DNA of 64,000 nucleotides, from NCBI RefSeq assembly GCF_003051005.1, contig NZ_QAOW01000008.1, positions 186,001-250,000 of the forward strand. Direction: 5' to 3'. A program made the position numbers and the translations under genes. Shown piece by piece: positions 43,113 through 52,361 of the stretch (the stretch's first letter is position 1; every line of letters starts with the position of its first letter). Under the pieces are notes generated by a model that was given only the letters and a program-made list of their open reading frames with translations, searched no databases and was not told the DNA's origin. This DNA comes from Rhodococcus sp. OK519 (GTDB taxonomy: Bacteria; Actinomycetota; Actinomycetes; Mycobacteriales; Mycobacteriaceae).

Positions 43113-43700
43113 GCCCCGCCTGCTCCTCGCGGACAAACGCCGCCACAATCGAAACACCCTCGGGCAGCGTCACGCCCTCAGCGATCTGCTGGGCCGCCGG
43201 TGCCTGACCGGGCGACTCCTCGCCGCCGTCTCTGAAACGCACCGTCTCCCGACACTCGCCGCCCGCGGCTGCGTGCTCGTCGTGCTCGCTGTGTTGTTGG
43301 TCGTGGTCTCCTCGCTGCTGCAGCCCGCCAACGTCAGCGCGACTGCTGCGGCCGCCCGAGCGCAGAAGATGCTCATCTTCTTCAATGCTCGACAGCATCG
43401 CAGAGCCACCGATCGTTCTCACGGGCTGTGGCCGTCCCAAACGAGCGTGTCTATCGCACAACCTTCTCAGTGACACGGTCAGCATCCTGATGTCGGCGGC
43501 CGGGTTCAACCAGGTTGCGGCGTCTCAGAAGTTAATCGGCCGCCCGGAGGTCACTCCGCCAAGTCGACCACTCGCAAAGCCGGTCGTCGTCGAACAAGTT
43601 TCGAGCTCGGGTGGCGTTGTTGCGCCGCCTCAGCCAGTCCGAAGACCTACTGATGCGGGTACTCGGACGGCGGGGGCCGGCGAGGAAACCAAACCGTGGG
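43113..43700. other. Gene-poor stretch
   Basis: Nearly 590 bases hold only short, poorly supported reading frames on both strands. One plus-strand frame has a hydrophobic run (CVLVVLAVLLVVVSSLL) but no credible start or family. Confidence 0.4.
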
Positions 43701-43713
43701 GCAGGTCATCCTG

Positions 43714-43900
43714 TCACCTGATCTTGCAGCAGTCCCGTTCCAGGCGGAGAGTGGCCTGCTGCAAGGTGCCAGCGATCCATCCAAGGACCGCCAGGGGAAC
43801 AGCGAAGAGCAACGATCGCCAGAAGGACGACCAGCACACCAGCCCAGCGATCGACAAACCCGACGAGTGGGCGTCTCAAGGTTTCAGTGGCGGTGGCTGA
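43714..43900 (-). pseudogene. Decayed small membrane protein (frameshifted)
   Basis: One frame reads TLRRPLVGFVDRWAGV followed by a hydrophobic run LVVLLAIVAL, then loses sense; one base over, the sequence continues AVPLAVLGWIAGTLQQATLR and ends in a stop at 43714. Joined, they make a plausible two-helix hairpin. A single frameshift near 43805 would explain it. No family assigned. Confidence 0.35.
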
Positions 43901-44321
43901 GGCTGGGGGCACCACCGCTGACGACCCGGCGGACCCCCACGGTCGATGTTGGCCGGCCCGTTCGGGCCTTGGCTGCGCGGATGCGGCTTCGTCCCAGTTC
44001 GTCGAAGACCTTCTGGAGGTCCTCCTTGCCGCCGGTGGCCTTGCCACCGGCGGTTCGGCGGCCCCGTAGGTTCTTCATGTCCTTGCGGTCCTGCTTGGTG
44101 GGCTGACCGGATCGCACCCGCTCGGCATGGTTGCGGAACGCTTCGAGCTTGGCGAGTGCGTCCAGTTCGGCTTGCACCGCCAATCCGCTCTCCGTGCGGG
44201 CCTTCAGCTTCTGGAGCGTCTCGTCGAGCCGCTTCGGATCTGCGCGTAGGTGAGCGAACCTCTTGAGGTCATGCTCCGTCAGCACGCCCTGTCGCTGTTT
44301 CGACTTCTTCGGCTTGGCCAT
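43884..44321 (-). CDS. Small basic protein, unknown
   Basis: A 145-residue, very basic helical protein starting MAKPKKSKQRQGVLTEHDL, with a probable coiled coil ('DPKRLDETLQKLKARTESGLAVQAELDALAKLEAFRNHAERV' in parts, residues 25-70) and a disordered Lys/Arg/Gly-rich tail. The charge suggests nucleic-acid binding. A 77-bp repeat shared with the Fic gene's upstream region lies 82 bases before its start. The longer frame upstream reads through that repeat and is rejected. Confidence 0.5.
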   Translation of the reverse strand: MAKPKKSKQRQGVLTEHDLKRFAHLRADPKRLDETLQKLKARTESGLAVQAELDALAKLEAFRNHAERVRSGQPTKQDRKDMKNLRGRRTAGGKATGGKEDLQKVFDELGRSRIRAAKARTGRPTSTVGVRRVVSGGAPSLSHRH

Positions 44322-44402
44322 GTCGGGAATCGTAGGTTCGGCCCCCGACACCTCGAGACGGCGGCATCGCCAAAACCCGCTTCCCCCACTCCGCCACCTC
44401 GC

Positions 44403-44479
44403 CACTCCTACTTTCTGCGCGATCACAGACGGGAATTTCCTTTCCCGCAGCGTCTCCGGCAAAAGGCCGCCTCAGCGCG
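44403..44479. repeat. 77-bp dispersed repeat, copy 1
   Basis: Matches 61688-61764 without gaps at 66 of 77 positions, including a 27-bp perfect core (TTCCCGCAGCGTCTCCGGCA and seven further bases). Both copies have the same orientation and lie 80-95 bases upstream of a minus-strand gene start. Confidence 0.75.
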
Positions 44480-44697
44480 CATTTGGATGTCCGTGAGGAC
44501 TCCGCACCGCCGGGTGGGCCGCGGGGTTGTTCGGCCAGCGCGCAGGGCGCACGCCTACGACACTGCAGCGCACGCTGGCGAAACCTCCAGAAACCACGCT
44601 TTACCTGACGAATTCGCGTCACCGTTCAGAGGAACGCCCGAGTCGCTCTAGAGATAGCGTGGCGTCCGACGGAGAACGGCCGCGCGAGGAGCCCTAA

Positions 44698-45552
44698 ATG
44701 GATCGTGACGATGCAGTCGTCGGTGAGCGTTACGCATACCGTGCACGGGCCGTGGACCCGCTGGTCGAGGTCGAGGTACTGAAAGTGGGAACGCAACGGC
44801 CGGCTCGGGTTCAGATTCGATGGGTTGACGAGGAGTTCGAGGGACGGCAGGAGTGGGTGCCGCCGACCCGGTTGAAGGTGGTGTGGAGCGGCGTCGAGAA
44901 CTTCGTTGCTGACGAGGCCCGGTGGGCGGCTGTTCGAGAGCCGTCGCCGGGCAGGAACTGCATAGAAGACTCGGTGGTGTGGGAGATCTTCGACGCCGGC
45001 ATCGACGCCGATATCGCAGAGTGCGGCTACAACGCGGATTCCGGTGTGATCAAGATCCATGACGTCACACGACTTTCGGAGCTGCTGGACATCCCGGAGG
45101 TGGAGCTTCGAGCGGATCCGCGTTCCTTCGAGCTGGGGTCAACGCTGGTTGCCTCCTGGGTGATCACCGAGCTGGTGTCACGGCGGGCGGCAGTCAAGTT
45201 CGCCGACCGGTTGTTGGAGCAGGTCGCGGTCGATGACCAAAAAGCACAGCAGGAAGCTATTCACGGCTACTACACGCGCGGCCGGAGTCGGGACGACGTC
45301 CGCCATATGTCTGCGGAGATCTGCCGGGAGGTGGACGTCGAGTACGGCGCACCTCGCCGGGCGCTGATGCGGGAGTGGTGTGGCAGCGCGGCAGTCGAGC
45401 GGCAGGACGAACTGGTGGCGCTGCGGGAGGAAGTGCTGAGACTGGGAGGGCTGGTGCAGCAGGCTGCCGATCGGTTGCGTCAGGCCGGGTTCTCCGCCGA
45501 TGCACACGACCTCGAGCGGCGGTTGGGCGTTCCGGTCGACGAGGTGCGCTAG
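44698..45552 (+). CDS. Unknown 284-residue protein
   Basis: The start has an excellent GCGAGGAG site 6 bases before the ATG. The protein is acidic, with an N-terminal beta-rich part ('GERYAYRARAVDPLVEVEVLKVGTQRPARVQIRWVDEEFEGRQEWVPPTRLKV' in segments, residues 9-60) that resembles a small SH3/Tudor-like barrel, a central helical domain, and a C-terminal coiled coil (residues 235-275). Such proteins recur on actinobacterial mobile elements, but I cannot name a family. Confidence 0.65.
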   Translation: MDRDDAVVGERYAYRARAVDPLVEVEVLKVGTQRPARVQIRWVDEEFEGRQEWVPPTRLKVVWSGVENFVADEARWAAVREPSPGRNCIEDSVVWEIFDAGIDADIAECGYNADSGVIKIHDVTRLSELLDIPEVELRADPRSFELGSTLVASWVITELVSRRAAVKFADRLLEQVAVDDQKAQQEAIHGYYTRGRSRDDVRHMSAEICREVDVEYGAPRRALMREWCGSAAVERQDELVALREEVLRLGGLVQQAADRLRQAGFSADAHDLERRLGVPVDEVR

Positions 45553-45577
45553 ATCCTTCTCGGACGATTCGGCACGG

Positions 45578-46948
45578 CTAGCGGAATCTCGATCTGGGGG
45601 TCGGTGGGTAGGCGGCATCCATGTCGGAGGGCATGTATGGGTCGAGGTCGTCGTCGGTGGCGTCCGGCTCGTCCCATCGCTGGAGCTCGACGTGCCGGAG
45701 CGGGTCGAGGCGATCAGCCTCAGTAGAGACGAACAGCTGCCAGCCGCGGATCTCGCTGGCAGTCCCCGGGTTCTTGCACCTGTCGAGGAGTTCTTCAAGG
45801 TCCTGGGCGTAGGCGCGCAGCCGGCGCGCGTGGTCGAGGTCGTCGAGTTGAGAGAGAACACGGGCACGGTTGTGCGCGAGTGTGAGCTGGCGGCGCGCAT
45901 CCGTGCGGGCGGTGCGCCAGAGACGTGCGAGTCGTTGTTCTTCCGCCTCATGCGCGAGGGTTCTGTCGAGGTTGTCCTGTGCTTGCCGTTCGAAGTCGTC
46001 GAGGATTTCGGGGAGTTTGTCGTCGAGAGTCCAGCGGGTGCGATCCGCCCACCGGCGAACGCCCCATTTCTGGTCGTAGTGCAGGATCAGTCGGCCGGAG
46101 GGCACCGTCACCGTGCGGGCGCTGACCCGTTGCCAGGAGTACTTCGCACTCGCCACCTCGTCGGCCGGGTATTCGTCGACCTTGTCTTCCTCTTCGCCGA
46201 GCACGTAGCGCTGGGTGTATCCGTGGCGTTGGAGCTGGAATCCCGGAGAACCATCGGGGTGGAGTTCCAGCTGGTATCCGCGGCGCAGGGTTTCGGTGGC
46301 CAACGCCTGCATGATGCGCAAGGCACGAGGACGTGCCTGTTCGGAGACCCCCAGCCTGGGCGGTTCGGCCAACAGGAGCCGCACCGCAGGGTTTTGTTCG
46401 TCGACCTCGGTCGGCACCGGTACTGGGCGGCGGGGAGTCGGGATCGGGGGCTGATCGTCGAGGTAGATGGCCAGTGGTCCTCGATCGCGGCCGGTGTGCC
46501 GCAGGTATTTCCCGTCGGGGATGAGCCCGGACCCCAACGCCGCGTGGATGGCGCGGCGCCATGCTGCGCGTTCGGCCTGGGTCGGGGATGCGAGCTCGAT
46601 ACGACCGTCGACGAGCAGTCTCTCCACCAGTTCGGGCGGCGAGACCGCTGGCGGCCCCGGCACCGCCGGCTTCGGTATGGGCGTCGTTCGAGGGGAGGGA
46701 AGGCGGCGGTGCTTCTTGGCCGAGAAGTGGTCATCGGGGTAGACGCCGTGGTCAAGGTAGTACCGGCCGGCGGGCTCGATGACGGCGCTCCACCCGTCTT
46801 TCTTCGACACCGCGACAAGACGCCTGTTTTGCAGAGAAAGCGCCGTGGTCTTGTAGGTGTGATCGGACCACTCACGCGGCGGGCAACCGTCCGCGATCCA
46901 CCGCAAGATATCGAGCTGACGGGGACTCAACGGCGAGGACAGCGACAT
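45578..46948 (-). CDS. Unknown 456-residue protein with N-terminal winged-helix-like region
   Basis: Residues 5-60 ('SPRQLDILRWIADGCPPREWSDHTYKTTALSLQNRRLVAVSKKDG') look like a winged-helix domain. The middle is basic and proline-rich; residues 300-400 are a long charged coiled coil rich in Arg, Glu and Leu. It is convergent with the gene at 44698, 25 bp apart. The pattern suits a DNA-handling accessory protein of a mobile element; no family is recognised. Confidence 0.6.
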   Translation of the reverse strand: MSLSSPLSPRQLDILRWIADGCPPREWSDHTYKTTALSLQNRRLVAVSKKDGWSAVIEPAGRYYLDHGVYPDDHFSAKKHRRLPSPRTTPIPKPAVPGPPAVSPPELVERLLVDGRIELASPTQAERAAWRRAIHAALGSGLIPDGKYLRHTGRDRGPLAIYLDDQPPIPTPRRPVPVPTEVDEQNPAVRLLLAEPPRLGVSEQARPRALRIMQALATETLRRGYQLELHPDGSPGFQLQRHGYTQRYVLGEEEDKVDEYPADEVASAKYSWQRVSARTVTVPSGRLILHYDQKWGVRRWADRTRWTLDDKLPEILDDFERQAQDNLDRTLAHEAEEQRLARLWRTARTDARRQLTLAHNRARVLSQLDDLDHARRLRAYAQDLEELLDRCKNPGTASEIRGWQLFVSTEADRLDPLRHVELQRWDEPDATDDDLDPYMPSDMDAAYPPTPRSRFR

Positions 46949-47060
46949 TCTCTACTGGTACCAGCTGCCGACCACAGATTGAGCGATGTCGGCGAGTCGG
47001 GCATCACTCACAGGTGTTGACCATGACTGGATTCGAAGACAACGTAAGGGCCAGCGCCCG

Positions 47061-47100
47061 GCCGGACACTTCTTCATCCGGCCGAACACTTCTTCATATG
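47061..47100. repeat. Tandem 20-bp repeat in the 46949-47373 intergenic region
   Basis: Two adjacent 20-bp units, GCCGGACACTTCTTCATCCG and GCCGAACACTTCTTCATATG, match at 17 of 20 positions. Two-turn spacing suits protein binding. The rest of this 425-bp space shows no gene. Confidence 0.6.
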
Positions 47101-47373
47101 GGCGAGAAACCGCATCGGCACCATCGCCGGGAGACAGGCAACGCTTCTCCACGCTGCGGGATACCTGTGCCGGGCAGGTGTCCGCGGAGACTGCCCCCTG
47201 TTGCCTTGCGTCTGGCCCTGGTCTACTGCTCACAAGGGCCGGAGAACTACGGTCACCCCTGGTCGGATTTGGTCGAGTCAGAACCCTTATCGATCCGACG
47301 GTTTGAGTGTCTGGCTTCCGCCCGATTCGCGACCTCAGCACTCAGCTGTAACACAACACCGAAAGGCAACACC

Positions 47374-47748
47374 ATGCCCAACAACAACATTCACGACCCG
47401 TCTGTCGAGAACGCCGACAGATCCTTCAACCTCATTCCCCTGGAGCAGGCTCCCGGTTTGGTTCTCGGGATGGTCGCCCGCTTCGCTGAAGGTCTGCCAG
47501 AACCAATGGTCATCGGCGCGAACGATCAGCCAGTGGCCGCCTTGATCCCCATCGATGACCTCCTTCGGCTTCGTGAATACGACCGGCGTGCTCTCGATTC
47601 CGAGGATGCGTTCTACTCCGAACTCGATCACCGGCTTCATCATTCGGACATCGAGCAGGCGGTGATAGACCTCGCCGACTTCGCCCGGTCTCTCGGGCCG
47701 ATCGGAGAGCAGCGGGCCGACCGACGTCCCCACAACGAACAGGACTGA
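47374..47748 (+). CDS. Phd/YefM-like antitoxin, orphan
   Basis: A 124-residue protein. Residues 18-70 follow the Phd/YefM fold: 'FNLIPLEQAPGLVLGMVARFAEGLPEPMVIGANDQPVAALIPIDDLLRLREYDRRAL' (in parts). GAAAGGC lies upstream of the ATG. No toxin gene follows on the same strand; instead a truncated toxin-like fragment lies on the opposite strand just beyond. It may be an orphan antitoxin or a regulator. Confidence 0.6.
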   Translation: MPNNNIHDPSVENADRSFNLIPLEQAPGLVLGMVARFAEGLPEPMVIGANDQPVAALIPIDDLLRLREYDRRALDSEDAFYSELDHRLHHSDIEQAVIDLADFARSLGPIGEQRADRRPHNEQD

Positions 47749-47785
47749 CGAGGTACCCAGCCCCCACACTCACCCGGATTCGAGG

Positions 47786-48013
47786 GGCCACGGGAGCGCA
47801 CAGCCCCCTTTCGCCACCCCGGCCGAACCGCGTTGTCAACGGCGGAGTGGAGGGGCCTGAGCGCAGCTCGTTCCAGGCGGTGAGGGTGTTCGCCAGCGCC
47901 TGCTGGCACCTCGCGTCCCAGACCTTGACCGCATCGGCGGTGGCGAGCCGCAGCTCCCACTCGCTGGCAGGGGCCGCGGGTGGAGCGACCCGGTTGCCGC
48001 GTTTCGGGTTCAC
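47786..48013 (-). pseudogene. Truncated toxin-like gene (actinobacterial RelE/HigB-type family)
   Basis: From a GTG at 48013 the frame begins with segments such as KRGNRVAPPA, EWELRLATADAVKVWDARC and NTLTAWNELRSG. This is the N-terminus of a family of about 120-140-residue actinobacterial proteins with 'RGD.VAPP...W..RF.T..A.KGWEELCRQ' and a C-terminal 'W..EVTGGGR..Y' core. That core is missing here in all frames, so only the first 55-60 residues survive. Family recognition is from memory. Confidence 0.45.
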
Positions 48014-48089
48014 GCAGCGTCCGGTGCGGGGACGGCACCGTGATCCTCGCCGGTGTCGGCCGCCAAGATCGCCTCAGCCAGGTGGCCGG

Positions 48090-48839
48090 TCAGTTTCCGG
48101 TCATCATGGCGAACCAATCCCGCCAACCGGATTTGAACCCCTGCTTGTACGAGGCCGGGAACCGCTCGGACGGCGGCAGGGTGAGCCAAGCGTCTGCATC
48201 GTCCGGTCCCGCGGCAGCTGCGTGTGCGGCGGCGGCATCCCATCCGGCTTGCTGTCCGATGTCATGGCGTTCGATGTACTCCGAGTCCTCCCATAACAGT
48301 CGACGCAACTTGTCTTTGTCGGTATCGGCGAGATGCCCGTACCGCTCCTTCGCGATTCGGCCGGTGACACCCAATTCGGAACCGATCGTGCTCCAGTCAT
48401 ACTGCGCATTACGGGCCGCCCAGATACCGCCGACGAACGCCACCTCGGACCGTGCGCGGACCGCAGCCCGGAGTAGACGCAGCGCCCTGATGTCACGCCA
48501 TGCGACGGCCCACTCCGCAGGTGTCGGCTCCCAATCCTCGAACATGCGGCTGTACTCGTCGGCGTGGGCGATGATCTCCTCCACTGGCTTCAGCGACGGC
48601 GGTTCATCGTCGAGAAACCCGTACTGCGCCTTGACCTCGAGGACCGTCTCGTCAAGGGCGACGGCGATCGCAACCCAGCCATCACCGGCCTCCCGCGCTG
48701 CGCGGACAGCGTTGAACAAGTCGGTGTCGGATCCGCCGCGCGCCGCCAGGATCGCCCGGAAGTGCCGTGCGTCGCGAGCGGGACAATTTTCGGGATCTAC
48801 GCTGTCGAGTCGATACTCGTTCTCGTCACTCACGCCCAT
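48090..48839 (-). CDS. Unknown 249-residue protein
   Basis: A helical, acidic protein starting MGVSDENEYRLDS. Its central part ('AVRARSEVAFVGGIWAARNAQYDWSTIGSELGVTGRIAKERYGHLAD', residues 130-175) resembles a helix-turn-helix. Its start overlaps the small gene upstream by 14 bases, so the two are coupled. No family recognised. Confidence 0.55.
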   Translation of the reverse strand: MGVSDENEYRLDSVDPENCPARDARHFRAILAARGGSDTDLFNAVRAAREAGDGWVAIAVALDETVLEVKAQYGFLDDEPPSLKPVEEIIAHADEYSRMFEDWEPTPAEWAVAWRDIRALRLLRAAVRARSEVAFVGGIWAARNAQYDWSTIGSELGVTGRIAKERYGHLADTDKDKLRRLLWEDSEYIERHDIGQQAGWDAAAAHAAAAGPDDADAWLTLPPSERFPASYKQGFKSGWRDWFAMMTGN

Positions 48840-49062
48840 CCCACTTCCGCAGAGCACCCTCAACCGCCTCACAGGACTGTGCGACGCACTCCAGATCGGC
48901 GGTGGGGAGCCCCTGCATGCCAGCCTTCACCCCTATCACGTCTTGTCGCAGCGATTCGTTGAAATGCCCTCTACCCCAGGATCGATAGGCATCGAGGACT
49001 GGAGGCCACCGCGGTGACAGGTTGCGCATGTCGTTACTGGTCTCGTCGGCCCAGGAGACCAC
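48826..49062 (-). CDS. Unknown 78-residue protein coupled to the next gene
   Basis: A small protein from a GTG with GGGGGA 8 bases upstream. Its end overlaps the 249-residue gene by 14 bases. It is helical with 'VGVKAGMQGL'-like central residues; no family is apparent. An ATG 11 codons later is the alternative start. Confidence 0.45.
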   Translation of the reverse strand: MVSWADETSNDMRNLSPRWPPVLDAYRSWGRGHFNESLRQDVIGVKAGMQGLPTADLECVAQSCEAVEGALRKWDGRE

Positions 49063-49108
49063 CGCCAGTTCCCCCGTGAAGGGCTGCCCGACACAGTACG
49101 TCGCAAGC

Positions 49109-49525
49109 TCACATCCCCCGTCGGGCGTGGTCGATCACGTTGTCGACAGCGATCTCGGTGAACTGTCCCGCTTCGAGGTCCTCGAGCGGGCTGTTCCCGT
49201 CGAGCATGTCGGTCGCGGTCAGCCACCAACTCGCGGAACCGTAAGGGTCTGCGCCGACGTAGAGGCGTCGGTTCGCGTGACGGACGACGTCGTAGATCCG
49301 GTGCCGGCAGGTGTCGAACTGGAAGACCGGGTACAGGTAGTTCGGGCGGGCGCCGACGGGCAGGCCAATCAGATCGCCTGCCTGCCGGTGCTCTTGGGCG
49401 ACACTGGGGGTCGAGGCAGCGGCCGGTGCCAGAATCCGGGCGACCTCCGTGGAGTCGACCACGACCAGTGAGTCGAGGATCAGCCTCTTGGCAATATCCA
49501 GGTCCGACTGCCGTGACGTGGCCAT
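49109..49525 (-). CDS. Xre/MbcA/ParS-type antitoxin-like protein without partner
   Basis: A 138-residue protein. Residues 20-70 look like a degenerate helix-turn-helix/GDLIGLP segment and residues 95-130 ('DPYGSASWWLTATDMLDGNSPLEDLEAGQ') match the toxin-binding DUF2384 domain of MbcA/ParS-type antitoxins, with the typical 'LDG.SPL..L..G'. No RES-domain toxin gene is next to it. It shares this architecture with 59750-60241. Confidence 0.55.
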   Translation of the reverse strand: MATSRQSDLDIAKRLILDSLVVVDSTEVARILAPAAASTPSVAQEHRQAGDLIGLPVGARPNYLYPVFQFDTCRHRIYDVVRHANRRLYVGADPYGSASWWLTATDMLDGNSPLEDLEAGQFTEIAVDNVIDHARRGM

Positions 49526-49652
49526 ACATGCGAGGCTACCTCGAACCTGATCTAGGACAGTTCGGGCGGGAAGTCGTTGGCGCTCCGGATCGACGTGACC
49601 GCCTGGGACGAACGAGGCGAGAACGTCCTCTTCCAGGGTCCCCTTGTCTATA

Positions 49653-49737
49653 GGACCGTCTCCGTACACGCGGGTGAGATTGATTCTCGCGCCGAAGAGC
49701 TCGAACATGGGACCGACCCCGTACACGCGAGTGAGAT
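49653..49737. repeat. Direct 28-bp repeat pair between tnpB and antitoxin-like gene
   Basis: The 28-bp units at 49653-49680 and 49710-49737 match at 25 of 28 positions and share CCGTACACGCG(G/A)GTGAGAT. They start 57 bp apart, upstream of the minus-strand gene at 49525. They may be paired operators for that gene or part of the TnpB element's end. Confidence 0.6.
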
Positions 49738-49794
49738 GCTTCCTGATCTGGTGAGATGCACTCGACTGCAACGGTTCCCGATCAGTTCCCGGTA

Positions 49795-51378
49795 TCACGG
49801 AGTGGGGGCGGGAGGTCCATTGCTGGCCTCTGTTGGCCTGCCTTTCGGCAGGTCTGCCGGACCCCAACACCGGGCCGGCCGTGACCGGCTAGGTGTTGGG
49901 GTGTCGCAGCGTTTAACGTCGGCCGTATCCACGGGCGACGGGGTGAGGGCGAGTGAACGGATGTTGCGGGCAGCGTTGAGATCACGGTCGAGGACTAGGC
50001 CGCACTGCTCGCAGTGATACACCCGCTCGGACAGACGCAGCGTGGCTTTTACTGCGCCGCAGCCTGAGCAGGTCTTCGAGGTCGGCACGAACCTGTCGAC
50101 AATGACCAGGCATGCGCCGTACCACGACGTCTTGTAGTGAAGTTGTCGACGAAGCTCCCTGAACCCGGCGCGGCGGATCGACCGGTTCAGGCCGGCCTTG
50201 GAACGCCGACTGTTGGGCAGGAAGCTGCCCGGGTGGTCGGGGTCGGGTTTGGGGTGCGGGGCGGCTGTCATCCCAGCCACCGCCAGATCTTCGATTCCGA
50301 CCGTCTCGAAGCCGATCGCGATCCGTTTCGTCACCTCATGCAAACGTCCCCGACGTCGGACCGCGTCGACGCGCTGCAACCGCGCGATCCTGCGGGTGGT
50401 CTCCACCCATCCTGCCGAGGGGCCCTGCTCATGGGTGGGGCCGCGCTGCCGGGCGGCACGGCGTTGAAGTCGGCGCAGACGCTGCCAGAAGGCGGCAGAT
50501 GGGTAGCCGGCGGTCAGTTCATCGGTCGACAGCGCGACCAGCGAATGCACTCCCACATCGACGCCGACCGCTCCGGCGGTCCGCTGCCGCCGGGTGGTCA
50601 CCGGCGCCGAAATCACCTCGGCAGGAACATCGAGGACGATACTGACCGTCCATCCGGTGCCGCGCCGGACGAATCGAACAGATTTGGGGATAGCACCACG
50701 CTGGATCCAGCGACGCAGCCGACGGGTGTTCTCGTGTACCCGCAGCGAACCAAGGTTGGGGACACGAATCCGGTGGCCCTGTTCGATCACCTTCCACGGA
50801 TCGGTACGGCGGCCGGTGACGCTGAGGTTGAAGATCGCGAACGAGTCCTTCGAACGGCCCTTTTTCTTGAACCGTGGCCATCCGGCGGGACGGCCGTCCT
50901 TGCGTGGCTTGCGTGGTGGCCGGTCTGGAGACCTGGCACGGTCCCAGTAGCGGACGATCGCGGTGTCGAGGTTGCCGAGCGCGGTACTCATGGCGTGTCG
51001 GGGGACGCCGTGGTTCTCGGCGTGCCACCAGTGGAATCGGCTGTTCGGGTCGCGGGTGAGTTCGGTGAACCGACGACCGAGCGAGGTCCTGTTGGGACGC
51101 CGACGCAAGTCCTGGGGCGCCTGAAGCAGCGACCCCCTACGCCAGTCCACATCGCCAAGCAGGGTCTGCGCCTCGCCCTCGGTACGGGTGACCGCGCGGG
51201 CGCGCTCGCGCAGCCACGCATACTGCCGTGCTTCCCATTCGTTGATAGTGGCCAAGCCCCAGTTGTACACCGCGCGAGAGGTGCCAGCAGACCGCTCGAG
51301 CAGCAGCTGCTGACGGTCGGTCAGTGCCGCCGCATCGAGGTGAAGCAGCACTGCGCGTGAACATGTCATGTCGGCCAT
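49795..51378 (-). CDS. tnpB: IS200/IS605-family TnpB RNA-guided endonuclease
   Basis: A 527-residue TnpB. The RuvC catalytic residues are intact: Asp274 in 'GVDVGVHSLVALS', Glu363 in 'VGIEDLAVAG' and Asp466 in 'DRDLNAARN'. The zinc ribbon cysteines are 437, 440, 456 and 459 (CSGCG ... CEQCG). A wedge/REC-like N-terminal half precedes. About 55 residues follow the RuvC-III motif, a longer tail than usual. No tnpA transposase is present, so it is an orphan TnpB element. TnpB proteins cut DNA using an omega RNA transcribed from the gene's 3' end. Confidence 0.88.
   Translation of the reverse strand: MADMTCSRAVLLHLDAAALTDRQQLLLERSAGTSRAVYNWGLATINEWEARQYAWLRERARAVTRTEGEAQTLLGDVDWRRGSLLQAPQDLRRRPNRTSLGRRFTELTRDPNSRFHWWHAENHGVPRHAMSTALGNLDTAIVRYWDRARSPDRPPRKPRKDGRPAGWPRFKKKGRSKDSFAIFNLSVTGRRTDPWKVIEQGHRIRVPNLGSLRVHENTRRLRRWIQRGAIPKSVRFVRRGTGWTVSIVLDVPAEVISAPVTTRRQRTAGAVGVDVGVHSLVALSTDELTAGYPSAAFWQRLRRLQRRAARQRGPTHEQGPSAGWVETTRRIARLQRVDAVRRRGRLHEVTKRIAIGFETVGIEDLAVAGMTAAPHPKPDPDHPGSFLPNSRRSKAGLNRSIRRAGFRELRRQLHYKTSWYGACLVIVDRFVPTSKTCSGCGAVKATLRLSERVYHCEQCGLVLDRDLNAARNIRSLALTPSPVDTADVKRCDTPTPSRSRPARCWGPADLPKGRPTEASNGPPAPTP
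49862..49901 (-). ncRNA. Candidate omega-RNA scaffold hairpin at the tnpB 3' end
   Basis: CCCCAACACC at 49862-49871 pairs perfectly with GGTGTTGGGG at 49892-49901, enclosing a second GC-rich stem. It lies inside the last 100 bases of tnpB, where omega RNAs of TnpB systems form their scaffold. The guide would follow downstream, toward lower coordinates. The exact end is not determined. Confidence 0.35.
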
Positions 51379-52361
51379 AACGGATTCCCTCGATCCTCGA
51401 TCAGATCTCGTAGTCCTCCTTCTGGTGTAGCACCCCCAACCGATACGCAACAGAGGGAAGCGCGGAATTTCCTTCCAGGGAAGGGTTTTCGCCGATCCGA
51501 GCCGATGCTCCCTCTGACCGTGTCCGGCGCCCGATCCGTGGCGTGGGAGTTTCCGATGAACAATCCAGGAACCTCGATTACGAACAGCTGGTGGTGAATT
51601 CAACGACGCGCCGAAGCGGAGACCGCGGACTGCACCTGGCGGCAATCCCGGTGCCGGGGCATGCGAGCGGCGGAGAGAATCGAAGCAACGGCACCCGAGA
51701 ACCGAAAACAGTGGGAAACAAAAGACATTCACAGAGTCCCGAAATTTCTTCCGAAGTAACGAGATCGAGTTTCCCTCCACCGCATCCCGCCGACACCGCG
51801 TGGGGTCGTTGGGCGACAGAGAAAGCGCCGCTGTATCGCCCGGCGAATCCGAGCCCGGATACCTGGCACAGACGCACTACCGGCAGCCCTCACGACAAAC
51901 CTGCCACACCGCCACGTCCACCCGGACGAGGCGCCCACACCACCGCCGATCCGACACGACCGGCCCGCGACGAGGGTGAACACACCCGGGCCCACCCCGG
52001 TGGCGCGCTCGCCCCCACAGCACCCTCCGGGTGCTCACTCCGCGAGTGTCCACCGCCCCCAAATCCACCCCGACTCCGGGGCCGCACCGGCCACCCTCGC
52101 CAGCCCGGCCGACACCCGGCCGGCGAGCACCGCCAGGCGGCCGAATCAGGCCACCCGACAGGGCCGGTGACGTCACCAATTCACTCGTGCCGGATCGCCG
52201 CGCGACAGGGGTGCCAGATCGACCCGAGGCACCGGCACCGACCCCTGCCCCCGTGTCCCGGCGACGGGCTCGTGAACTCCAGGAGTCCGGCGAGCGGGGC
52301 TGCCACGTCGGCACCCGGATCCCTGGATCCGTCACCGGTGTCGCCCCGGGGGACGTCCGAC

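Noticed and set aside
44321-44462. Longer N-terminus of the small basic protein through the 77-bp repeat
   Set aside because: Comparison with the second repeat copy shows substitutions at all codon positions and no continued frame into the Fic gene.
49653-49737. Two 28-bp repeats as a mini CRISPR
   Set aside because: Only two imperfect copies, no cas genes, and the 29-bp interval alone does not make an array.
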